Shown one piece after another: positions 1 to 5,443 of a DNA stretch of 6,069 bases. Origin of the DNA: Thermoplasmata archaeon (GTDB lineage: Archaea > Thermoplasmatota > Thermoplasmata > Lutacidiplasmatales > UBA184). Each line of letters begins with the position of its first letter. The stretch's first letter is position 1. The notes beneath the pieces are model-generated. The model ran no database searches and was not told the origin of the DNA. It saw nothing but the letters and a program-made list of their open reading frames with translations. The position numbers and the translations under genes were made by a program. The stretch spans positions 1 through 6,069 of the forward strand of contig JASHWZ010000090.1 in the NCBI GenBank assembly GCA_030043865.1, given 5' to 3'.

Positions 1-112
1 GGGGAGGGGGACGCTCCGGACGCCGGTCCGATCCGGCGCCCTTTTGAACCCCCGAGGTGAAATCACCACAGGATTAGCAATCCTGCGCCTTACCGGGCTG
101 GGCTATCCCCGC
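1..112 (-). tRNA. tRNA-Ser(GCU), 3' end cut by window edge, T-loop interrupted
   Basis: Read on the minus strand from base 112, all arms of a class II serine tRNA are visible. They are acceptor 5' strand GCGGGGA (112-106), a D-arm opened by GCC and closed by GGC, a 5-bp anticodon stem CAGGA/TCCTG around the loop TTGCTAA, and a long variable arm with GGTG/CACC pairing. The anticodon GCT lies at 78-76 and reads AGC/AGU serine codons. The T-stem is GGGGG (53-49) paired with CCCCC (10-6), but the T-loop is split by 31 extra bases. Bases 5-1 (TCCCC) pair with the acceptor 5' strand; the final GC, discriminator base and any CCA lie beyond the window. With the insertion removed, the loop becomes TTCAAAT and the tRNA has normal serine length. 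Identity is near certain; function depends on splicing of the insert. Confidence 0.95.
12..42 (-). other. Probable non-canonical tRNA intron in the T-loop (about position 59/60)
   Basis: Thirty-one bases separate TTCAAA of the T-loop from the final T and the CCCCC half of the T-stem. The insert folds on itself: GGGCGCCGG (41-33) pairs with CCGGCGTCC over nine pairs (one G-U) around a six-base loop. An alternative fold pairs CCGGA with TCCGG. Archaeal tRNA introns at non-canonical sites, including 59/60, are known and are removed by the splicing endonuclease at bulge-helix-bulge motifs. Here the motif is relaxed at best: GGG of the intron can pair with CCC of the 3' exon, but I do not see a strict four-pair central helix. 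The boundary can slide by one base either way and still leave a seven-base loop. The alternative is a disrupted, non-functional tRNA. Confidence 0.75.
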
Positions 113-120
113 GCGAGCCG

Positions 121-141
121 AAGGAGCCCGGTCGGCTCCTT
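121..141. repeat. Perfect 8-bp inverted repeat in the tRNA promoter region
   Basis: AAGGAGCC (121-128) and GGCTCCTT (134-141) are exact reverse complements around a five-base centre, CGGTC. The repeat lies between the tRNA 5' end and its TATA-like box and overlaps the box by three bases. It could be an operator-like site, a terminator-like hairpin for something reading through, or chance in GC-rich DNA. Only the symmetry is directly seen. Confidence 0.5.
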
Positions 142-144
142 AAG
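139..144 (-). promoter_or_regulatory. TATA-like box of the tRNA-Ser gene
   Basis: The palindromic hexamer CTTAAG is the only AT-rich step in this GC-rich stretch. Its near edge is 27 bases upstream of the tRNA 5' end at 112, the usual archaeal TATA-box distance. Because it is palindromic it could also serve the plus strand, but no plus-strand start lies at the matching distance. Confidence 0.55.
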
Positions 145-284
145 TCTTCGCTCGTGCGCGAGCTCCAACCGCGCGCACACGCCGCGCAGCGCGCGACGGC
201 GTTCGCGGAGCGCGCGTCGAACGCAGCGTTTTCAAGACGAAGATTCAGATACCCGTTCCGCCGAGGGATGTCCCGGTAGGCAAC

Positions 285-710
285 GTGTACGACCCGAACG
301 CGCCGGGCCCACCCCCGCGCCGTGGCCGGCCGGCGTGGATCTGGGTGACCCTCGGCGCGGTGGTCGCGTCGGTCGTGTTCGTGGTCGTCGTCTCGCTGCT
401 GCTCGAGAGCGGGACGATCGGGAACGTGGGCGGGTCGCACGCACCGTTCCTCTTCTGGGGCGGGTTCCTGTTCGTGTTCCTCCTCGTGTGGATCGCGTTC
501 TTCGCGATCCGAATGGCGCTCTGGAGCGGGCGGCGCGGCGCTGGCTACGGTGGTGGAGGCGGACCGCGGGGTCCGCACCGTGACCCCGCCGTGATGGCGG
601 CGCGCCAACGGTACGCGCGGGGGGAGATCACGCGAGAGCAGTTCGAGCAGATCATGACGGACCTGGGCCGCCGCGGCCGGGGCCCGGGCGGGCCCCTCTC
701 GGGCGCGTGA
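285..710 (+). CDS. Small two-pass membrane protein with C-terminal SHOCT domain
   Basis: This 141-residue protein starts at GTG. The N-terminus is short, proline- and arginine-rich (residues 1-17). Two hydrophobic helices follow, at about 18-40 (WIWVTLGAVVASVVFVVVVS) and about 54-75 (PFLFWGGFLFVFLLVWIAFF), separated by a short glycine-rich loop. A basic, glycine-rich linker (82-100) leads to a SHOCT module at about 103-127: ARQRYARGEITREQFEQIM is a typical match, with the Y/ARGEI-T-EQ-F core. SHOCT modules are short helical segments found at the ends of many membrane or oligomeric proteins and are thought to mediate oligomerisation; no enzymatic role is expected. By the positive-inside rule the arginine-rich N-terminus and linker are probably cytoplasmic. 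The GTG start is chosen because it precedes the first helix directly; the ribosome-binding site is weak and no promoter is convincing. It reads away from the tRNA. The cellular role is unknown. Confidence 0.85.
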   Translation: MYDPNAPGPPPRRGRPAWIWVTLGAVVASVVFVVVVSLLLESGTIGNVGGSHAPFLFWGGFLFVFLLVWIAFFAIRMALWSGRRGAGYGGGGGPRGPHRDPAVMAARQRYARGEITREQFEQIMTDLGRRGRGPGGPLSGA

Positions 711-722
711 GACGCTTCGCCG

Positions 723-755
723 TTATGTAGCGGGGCCGTGGTCCCCCCGGGGAGG
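723..755 (+). promoter_or_regulatory. TATA-like box and ribosome-binding site for the acyl-CoA dehydrogenase gene
   Basis: TTATGTA (723-729) is an AT-rich box in the 50-base gap after the SHOCT gene, centred about 35 bases before the ATG at 761. GGAGG (751-755) lies five bases before the ATG and fits a Shine-Dalgarno site. A start site about 25 bases past the box would give a very short leader, only just long enough to contain GGAGG, so the gene could instead be read through from upstream. Confidence 0.5.
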
Positions 756-760
756 CCGAG

Positions 761-1729
761 ATGCGCGTCGCGAAAGCCGGGGTGGTCGGTGCGGGCACGA
801 TGGGGGCGGCGATCGCCGAGGTGCTGGCGTTCAACGGTATCCCGGTCGTGCTCAAGGACGTCGACCGGCCGACGGTCGAAAGGGGACTGGGCCGGGTCCG
901 CGCGATCGTCGACGAACTCGTCCGGTTCCAGGAGAGCCGGGCTCCGAAAGAGATCGAGCGGATCTCGGAGCTCGCCGGCGAGCTCTCGGACGCGCAGCGC
1001 GCGAAGGTCGCGGCGAAGCTCGTCCCGAAGTTCACCCGCGCGCGCGCGGACGAGGTCGTCGGCCGCGTGAGCGGGGTCACCGATTACGAGGCGTTCCGCG
1101 AGGTCGACTTCGTCGTCGAGGCCGTCTTCGAACGCGAGGACGTCAAGCGTCCGGTGCTCGAGGCCCTGGACGCGGTGCTGCCCGAGTACGCGGTCGTCGG
1201 CTCGAACACGTCCTCGCTCTCCATCACGCGGCTGGCCCGCGGGCTCCGTCACGTACGCGCGACCCTCGTCACGCACTTCTTCAACCCACCGTACACGCTG
1301 CCACTCGTCGAGGTCGCGGGCGGCGTCGACACGCGCGACGACGTCGTCACCGACACGATCGACTTCCTCCAGGGGCTCAAGAACCATCGGTACCCGCTCG
1401 TCCCGATCCGGGTGAAGGAATCCCCGGCGTTCATCGTCAACCGGCTGCTCGCCCCGATCCTCGGCGAAGCGTGCGCCGCGCTCGACGCCGGACTCGCCTC
1501 GTCCCGTGACATCGACGCGACGATGAAGGCGGGGGCCGGCTTACCGATGGGGCCGTTCGAGCTCGCGGACCTCGTCGGCCTCGACGTTTCGCTCGAGGTC
1601 GCCGAAACCCTCTACCGCGAGTTCGGCGACCCGAAGTATCGCCCGCCGGTCCTTTTGCGCCGGCTCGTGGACGCCGGTCACCTCGGCCGAAAGACCGGCC
1701 AGGGATTCTACGAGTACCCGACCGACTAG
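761..1729 (+). CDS. 3-hydroxyacyl-CoA dehydrogenase (NAD-dependent)
   Basis: This 322-residue cytoplasmic enzyme oxidises (S)-3-hydroxyacyl-CoA to 3-oxoacyl-CoA with NAD+, the third step of beta-oxidation, and can run in reverse. Residues 1-190 form the NAD-binding Rossmann domain: GAGTMG (10-15) is the dinucleotide loop and KDVD (32-35) ends strand 2 with an acidic residue favouring NAD over NADP. SNTSS (148-152) is the substrate-side family motif. HFFNP starts at catalytic His172, with partner Glu184 twelve residues later, the spacing known in the family. KESPAFIVNRLL opens the helical C-terminal domain, which ends in the family motif GHLGRKTGQGFYEY. The segment between strand 2 and SNTSS is longer than in compact bacterial butyryl-type enzymes and resembles that of FadB/FadJ, but no hydratase domain is fused. 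GGAGG precedes the ATG by five bases. Chain-length preference cannot be read; a hydroxybutyryl-CoA role is equally possible. Confidence 0.95.
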   Translation: MRVAKAGVVGAGTMGAAIAEVLAFNGIPVVLKDVDRPTVERGLGRVRAIVDELVRFQESRAPKEIERISELAGELSDAQRAKVAAKLVPKFTRARADEVVGRVSGVTDYEAFREVDFVVEAVFEREDVKRPVLEALDAVLPEYAVVGSNTSSLSITRLARGLRHVRATLVTHFFNPPYTLPLVEVAGGVDTRDDVVTDTIDFLQGLKNHRYPLVPIRVKESPAFIVNRLLAPILGEACAALDAGLASSRDIDATMKAGAGLPMGPFELADLVGLDVSLEVAETLYREFGDPKYRPPVLLRRLVDAGHLGRKTGQGFYEYPTD

Positions 1730-1760
1730 ACGGCGAATCGGGCGTCGCGGCGCACATCGG

Positions 1761-1766
1761 CTTTAA
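1761..1766 (+). promoter_or_regulatory. TATA-like box of the SCP2-like gene (leaderless)
   Basis: CTTTAA stands out in a GC-rich spacer and is centred about 26 bases before the ATG at 1790. Transcription would therefore begin at or next to the start codon. No Shine-Dalgarno sequence precedes the ATG, which agrees with a leaderless mRNA. Confidence 0.65.
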
Positions 1767-1789
1767 CCCCCGGCCCCTGTGCGGCCATC

Positions 1790-2185
1790 ATGGGATTCCC
1801 TTCGGCCGAGTGGGCCGCCGCCTACCAGCGGGCCCTCAACGAGAACGCCGCGTACCGGGAAGCGGCGAAGGCCTGGGTCGGGGACATCCTCCTGCTGGTC
1901 GTGCCGTCGACCCCGGGCGCTCCGGCGCCGGGGGTGCATCTCGACCTCGCGGACGGCGGTTGCCGCGCCGCGACGTTCCACGAGGACGCGCGGGGCGTCG
2001 CGTCCGAGTTCGTCTACGAGGGGTCGCCCGAGAACTGGGCCCGACTGATGCGCCACGAGATCGACCCGGTGAAGGCGATCCTCGACGGCACCTTCCGCGT
2101 GAAAGGGAATCTCGCGAAGCTGATGCGATTCACGCGCGCGGCGAAGGAGCTGGTCGAGACGGCGTCGAACGTGCCATCCGGCTGA
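1790..2185 (+). CDS. SCP2-like sterol/lipid carrier domain protein
   Basis: This 131-residue protein is a single SCP2-fold domain with no signal peptide or membrane segment. A helix (about 3-28) is followed by strands at about 30-40, 50-57 and 60-75. The most diagnostic part is the second half: a YEGSPENWARLM segment, then DPVKAILDGTFRVKGNLAKLMRF, a close match to the SCP2 pattern in which a helix and a G-x-[FI]-x-[VI]-x-G-[ND] strand lead to a C-terminal helix. SCP2 domains enclose a hydrophobic tunnel that binds fatty acids, acyl-CoAs or sterols; archaeal members probably handle lipids or acyl-CoA. The position next to the dehydrogenase supports an acyl-CoA-linked role, although its own TATA box suggests separate transcription. 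It ends 18 bases from the convergent hydrolase gene. The true ligand is unknown. Confidence 0.85.
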   Translation: MGFPSAEWAAAYQRALNENAAYREAAKAWVGDILLLVVPSTPGAPAPGVHLDLADGGCRAATFHEDARGVASEFVYEGSPENWARLMRHEIDPVKAILDGTFRVKGNLAKLMRFTRAAKELVETASNVPSG

Positions 2186-2203
2186 GCGACGACCGGCCCG
2201 CCG

Positions 2204-3259
2204 CTACGCGGTCGGCGACGAGGGCCGGGACGGCGCGGGGCCGGTGCGCGGCGTAGGTCCCGCGGCCGCCTTCGGCGGCGGTGCGGCGGTGGGCGGAGGC
2301 GACGGGGGCGCGGTTTTCAACCCCGGTGGCGCGGGGGGCTTCGGCGGCGGAGGGAGCAGGAGCTGCTTCAGGAACGACTGCACCTGGGTCCACGCCGACT
2401 CGGCGGGGCCGACCGCGTAGGCCGACAGGTCGCGGGCGAGGAAATCGTGCCGCACGCCCGCGAGCTCGATGTGCTCGGCCCGGGCCGAGGCGGGCCGGCC
2501 GGACGAACGGATCTGCTCCCAGGATTTCTTCGCGACGCCGTCCCGCGACCCCCCAACGAACACGATCGGCGCGGTGACGAGCTTCGCGAGGTCCGGCGGC
2601 GCGACCGGCTGCGGGTACGCGAGGGCGACGGCGGTGAGCTTCGTGTCCTGCGAGGCGAGCATGAGGGCGAGGCTCGCTCCGTACGACGCGCCGAAGAGGG
2701 CGGACTTCGCGGGGTCGACCATCTCGCGGCCGCGCAGGTAGGCGAGGGCGTCGGTGTACAGATGGAGGAGGTCCACGACCCGGCCGGAGCGCATCGGGAT
2801 CCCCCCGCGAATCCGCGCGCCGGTCCGGAGCGCGACGTGGTGGGCCGCGCCGATGCCGTCGGTCTTCGCGACGTCGGGGATCATCACTTCGTAGCCGTCG
2901 CGGGCAAACCGGATCGCGGCGTCCAGGAGCGTCGTCGTGATGCCGTACACGTCGGGCGTGATCAGGAGCACCGGGTGCCGCACGACCTTGGTCGGGGTGA
3001 GGAGGATCGCGGGCGCCTTCCCGGTCGTCGCGGCGTCGGTCGGGAACCAGACGCGTTCGCTCCGGTAGAGCGGCGCCGGCGCGCCGGGTTTCTTGTCGGA
3101 CTTGAGCCACGTCTTGTTGAGGAAGTCGAGGACGCACAACTTGTATCGTTCCTGCCGGAGGATGATCACCGCTTGGCGGACCCCGCAGATGTCGCAGACC
3201 CCGACGATGCCGCTCCCGAACTCCTCGGGCAGGTCCATCATCCGGTCGTCGTCGCGCAT
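2204..3259 (-). CDS. Dienelactone hydrolase-like alpha/beta hydrolase with Cys-containing N-terminus and proline-rich tail
   Basis: This 351-residue protein has three parts. Residues 1-57 contain CDIC (22-25) and a further Cys42, which looks like half of a zinc ribbon, though a clear fourth ligand is missing. The hydrolase core runs from about residue 90 to 302. Strand and turn HPVLLITPDVYGI resembles the dienelactone hydrolase start, the nucleophile elbow is GASYG with Ser192, Asp240 lies in GGSRDG and His271 in GVRHDF, giving an intact Ser-Asp-His triad. Classical dienelactone hydrolase uses Cys at this position, so an esterase, lactonase or peptidase-like activity is as likely. The last 49 residues are low-complexity, with 22 prolines plus Ala, Ser, Thr and Lys, and follow the last helix directly; such tails usually act as flexible linkers or contact sites. 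The usual family length is about 230-250 residues. There is no signal peptide. It lies 78 bases after the PIN gene with a TATA-like box between. Fold assignment is firm; substrate is unknown. Confidence 0.88.
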   Translation of the reverse strand: MRDDDRMMDLPEEFGSGIVGVCDICGVRQAVIILRQERYKLCVLDFLNKTWLKSDKKPGAPAPLYRSERVWFPTDAATTGKAPAILLTPTKVVRHPVLLITPDVYGITTTLLDAAIRFARDGYEVMIPDVAKTDGIGAAHHVALRTGARIRGGIPMRSGRVVDLLHLYTDALAYLRGREMVDPAKSALFGASYGASLALMLASQDTKLTAVALAYPQPVAPPDLAKLVTAPIVFVGGSRDGVAKKSWEQIRSSGRPASARAEHIELAGVRHDFLARDLSAYAVGPAESAWTQVQSFLKQLLLPPPPKPPAPPGLKTAPPSPPPTAAPPPKAAAGPTPRTGPAPSRPSSPTA

Positions 3260-3298
3260 CGCCGGTCCCGCCCGCCGACCCTTCCGAGCCCGGCGCGA

Positions 3299-3306
3299 TT
3301 CTTAAC
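3299..3306 (-). promoter_or_regulatory. TATA-like box for the alpha/beta hydrolase gene
   Basis: On the minus strand GTTAAGAA is the only AT-rich motif in the 78-base gap between the PIN stop and the hydrolase ATG. Its centre is about 43 bases from the ATG, so a start site some 25 bases downstream would leave a leader of about 17 bases. No strong Shine-Dalgarno sequence is visible. This suggests the hydrolase can be transcribed separately from the ligase-PIN pair. Confidence 0.5.
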
Positions 3307-3337
3307 CATTGCCGCGAAGAACGGGCCGGTGGGCGGC

Positions 3338-3712
3338 TCAACCGCCCCGGGTCACGCGTCCGGGGCGGAGCTCGAGACGATGCCGGTCCCTCGGGACGAG
3401 GACCGCGACCCCGACCGCGGAGAGCTCGGCCGCCAGCGCCCGGTCGGCCGTGACGACCGCCCAGGCGCACCGGCTCGCGAGCTCGACGATCGCGCGGTCG
3501 CCCACCGAGGCGGTCTCCGCCCGCGGGAAGCGCTCCGCGAGCGCCCGGGCCGCGACCGCCCCCGCGGTCCGACGGGCGATCAGACGGTCGAGCTCCCGGA
3601 TCGTCGACGTGGCGACCGTCATCCGGGCGCCCGGAAGGTGCCGGTCCACCTCCGCCTCGAGCGGGAACCCGACGCGGACCGGGAGGAACAGCGCGTTGGT
3701 GTCGAGCAGCAC
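3338..3712 (-). CDS. PIN-domain protein, Fcf1/VapC-like putative ribonuclease
   Basis: This 124-residue protein is one complete PIN domain. The acidic metal-binding residues appear in the expected order: Asp4 in LLDTNAL, Glu40 in STIREL, Asp72 in SVGDRAI and Asp90 in VVTADRAL, followed by the typical ending GVAVLVPRDRHRLEL. PIN domains are Mg/Mn-dependent nucleases. The TADRALAAEL ... GV.VLVPR ending resembles archaeal Fcf1/Utp24-like single-domain proteins linked to rRNA processing more than classical toxins, and no antitoxin-like small gene sits beside it, so a VapC toxin role is less likely. The GTG at 3712 is chosen because the domain begins there; the open frame extends upstream, but that part overlaps the ligase gene and encodes only Ser/Arg-rich low-complexity sequence. 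The start is 28 bases after the ligase stop, so cotranscription is likely. No clear ribosome-binding site is seen. Confidence 0.85.
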   Translation of the reverse strand: MLLDTNALFLPVRVGFPLEAEVDRHLPGARMTVATSTIRELDRLIARRTAGAVAARALAERFPRAETASVGDRAIVELASRCAWAVVTADRALAAELSAVGVAVLVPRDRHRLELRPGRVTRGG

Positions 3713-3740
3713 CGTGGGCCGCGACGCCGGGGGGCGGCGC

Positions 3741-5333
3741 CTACGGCTTTCGGACGACGATCCCGAGCGCCTCTCGGTCGTACTGGGTCCCCCCGCGCCG
3801 CTCCCGTAGGACGTACCGCTGCGACTTCTGGTTCGCGGTTTTCGGAATCTCGTCGACGAACTCGAGGTAGCGCGGCACCATGAAGAATGGGAGGCGCTCG
3901 GCACAGAACTCGAACAGCTCGCGGGGCGCGAGGCTCGCGCCCGGTCGCAGCTGAACGAACGCCTTCACGTCCTCCTCCCCGAGCGGCGACGGCACCCCGA
4001 CGACGACGGACTCGAAGACCGCCGGGTGGCGGTTGATCTCGGTCTCCACGTCGTACGGAGCGAGGTTCTCGCCGCGACGCCGGATCACGTCCTTCTTCCG
4101 GTCGACGAAGTAGTAGTAGCCGTCCGCGTCGCGGGTGACGAAGTCCCCGGTGTGGAACCAGAGGTTCCGCCAGGCCTCGACCGTCTTCTCCGGCTTTCCA
4201 AGGTACCCCAGGAACATCGAGAACGGCGCGCGGGGCCGGACCACGAGCTCCCCCCGGGTCCCGGCCGGCACGGGCTGGTCGTCGTCGTCCACGACGTCCG
4301 CTTCGACGAAGCCGAGCGGGGTTCCGATGGAGCCGACCCGGATCGCGTCGGGGGGGTTCATCAGCGTGGTGCACCCGCACTCGGTCATCCCGTAGAGTTC
4401 GATGATGGTGAGGCCGAAGCGTCGCTCGAACTCGGGCCAGACGGCGCGTGTCGTCCCGGCCGTCAGGGCCGTGCGCACCGTGTGCGTCGCGTCGCTCGGC
4501 TTCGCGGGCTGCTTGAACAGGACGTTCACCATCGCGATCAGGAGCGAGACGTGCGTCGCCCCCATCGTGGCGGCGGTCTCCCAGAAGGTGGTCGCGTGGA
4601 ACCGCTCGTCGAACGCCGCCGTCAGGTCGTTCAGGATCGCCGTGAGGGCTGTCATCTCCTGGGCGTTGCAATGGAACAACGGCAGGGCCGTGAACAGGAC
4701 GGAGGTGGGGGCGAGACGGCTGCGCCGACCGATCTCGTACGCCGTCCGGAGCATCTGCTCGTGCGGGATGATCGCCCCCTTCGGCGGGCCGGTGGTCCCG
4801 CTCGTGTACAGGATCGACGCGGGGTCGCTCGGCGCTGGCGGCGCGAGCGGCTCTGCGGCGCGATCGGACGCGAGGTCGCCGAACCTCGCCACGGCGCGGG
4901 GTGCGGCGTCTCCGGAGTCCCCCGGTCCGGTCGCCCACTCCTTTCGGATGCGGAGCCCCTCTCGGAAGGGCGCATAGGCGTCCCAAAGACGCGGGTCGAT
5001 GACCAGCCCGACCGGAGCGCAGTCGGCGAGCTCGTAGCGGAGGATCTCGCCCTTCAGGGCGGTGTTCAGGGGCACGAGCACCGCCCGCCGCTTCGCGAGC
5101 GCGAACCAGAGCAGCGGGAATTCGGGCGTGTTGTACAGCAGCGCCGCGACGCGGTCGCCCGGTCCGATGCCGGCCGCGGCGAGCCCATTCGAGATCCGGT
5201 CGCTCTCGGCGTCGAGCTCGCGATACGAAAGCTCCCGGCCCTCGAAGCGGAGAGCGGCCTTCGCCCCGTTCCGCCGCGCTTTCGCCCGGACGAGCGTAGC
5301 GAGTTCGTGGTACTCCTCGCCAGCCCGGAACAT
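3741..5333 (-). CDS. AMP-binding acyl-CoA ligase (CaiC/DitJ-like)
   Basis: This 530-residue enzyme activates a carboxylic acid: ATP plus acid gives acyl-AMP and PPi, then CoA gives acyl-CoA and AMP. All core motifs of the class I adenylate-forming superfamily are present: the phosphate loop YTSGTTGPPKG (176-186), ELYGMTE with Glu318, HTGD with Asp397, the hinge-region DRKKDVIRRRGEN, and the C-terminal catalytic lysine in IPKTANQKSQRY (Lys503). The RRRGEN hinge and the NQK in place of the usual GK before the lysine resemble the DitJ-like and carnitine-CoA-ligase-like branch, which handles carnitine-type, diterpenoid and steroid-type acids; the actual substrate is uncertain. Length is normal and no signal or membrane segment is present. 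The ATG is preceded by GGAGG four bases away. The PIN gene follows after 28 bases. With the dehydrogenase and SCP2 gene nearby it probably feeds acyl-CoA breakdown or assimilation. Confidence 0.95.
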   Translation of the reverse strand: MFRAGEEYHELATLVRAKARRNGAKAALRFEGRELSYRELDAESDRISNGLAAAGIGPGDRVAALLYNTPEFPLLWFALAKRRAVLVPLNTALKGEILRYELADCAPVGLVIDPRLWDAYAPFREGLRIRKEWATGPGDSGDAAPRAVARFGDLASDRAAEPLAPPAPSDPASILYTSGTTGPPKGAIIPHEQMLRTAYEIGRRSRLAPTSVLFTALPLFHCNAQEMTALTAILNDLTAAFDERFHATTFWETAATMGATHVSLLIAMVNVLFKQPAKPSDATHTVRTALTAGTTRAVWPEFERRFGLTIIELYGMTECGCTTLMNPPDAIRVGSIGTPLGFVEADVVDDDDQPVPAGTRGELVVRPRAPFSMFLGYLGKPEKTVEAWRNLWFHTGDFVTRDADGYYYFVDRKKDVIRRRGENLAPYDVETEINRHPAVFESVVVGVPSPLGEEDVKAFVQLRPGASLAPRELFEFCAERLPFFMVPRYLEFVDEIPKTANQKSQRYVLRERRGGTQYDREALGIVVRKP

Positions 5334-5355
5334 CGCGCCTCCGAGGGCCGGCGGG

Positions 5356-5363
5356 GCATAAGC
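5356..5363 (-). promoter_or_regulatory. TATA-like box for the acyl-CoA ligase gene
   Basis: The minus-strand motif GCTTATGC, core CTTATG, is centred about 26 bases before the ligase ATG at 5333, which would place transcription start at the start codon. GGAGG (5342-5338) also lies four bases before the ATG. If the transcript is leaderless the GGAGG is not transcribed, so either it is coincidental or the real start site is further upstream. Confidence 0.5.
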
Positions 5364-5412
5364 GTTCGGCGGCAGGGGGCGCCGCCGGGGCTCCCGCCCG
5401 TAACCGGGCGAG

Positions 5413-5420
5413 ATTTCTTA
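5413..5420 (+). promoter_or_regulatory. TATA-like box of the Nudix gene (leaderless)
   Basis: ATTTCTTA is the most AT-rich run in the 110-base divergent spacer and is centred about 27 bases before the Nudix ATG at 5444. No Shine-Dalgarno site precedes that ATG. Together these support a leaderless transcript diverging from the ligase promoter about 55 bases away. Confidence 0.6.
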
Positions 5421-5443
5421 CGCGCGGGTCCGCTGCCCGAGCG

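Noticed and set aside
172..225. A CG-dinucleotide-rich stretch that might be a repeat array or structured RNA.
   Set aside because: I see no regular repeat unit and only short (4-5 bp) inverted repeats, as expected by chance in such DNA. No RNA family is recognisable.
545..1387. A 280-codon minus-strand frame opposite the SHOCT and dehydrogenase genes.
   Set aside because: It is antisense to catalytic motifs of the dehydrogenase and shows no family resemblance.
2130..3470. A 446-codon minus-strand frame overlapping the hydrolase.
   Set aside because: The peptide is dominated by Arg, Pro and Gly and lacks any motif; the correct frame carries an intact Ser-Asp-His triad.
3338..3712. A VapBC-type toxin-antitoxin system.
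   Set aside because: No small antitoxin gene lies on either side of the PIN gene, and its C-terminal segment looks closer to Fcf1-like proteins.
2447..3883. A 478-codon plus-strand open frame opposite the hydrolase and PIN genes.
   Set aside because: Its composition is Arg/Asp/Glu/Gly-rich low complexity, typical of the antisense of GC-rich genes, and it crosses two well-supported genes.
3713..3904. A longer PIN protein starting from the ATG at 3904.
   Set aside because: The added 64 residues lie inside the ligase gene and are Ser/Arg-rich without structure; the PIN fold begins at the GTG at 3712.
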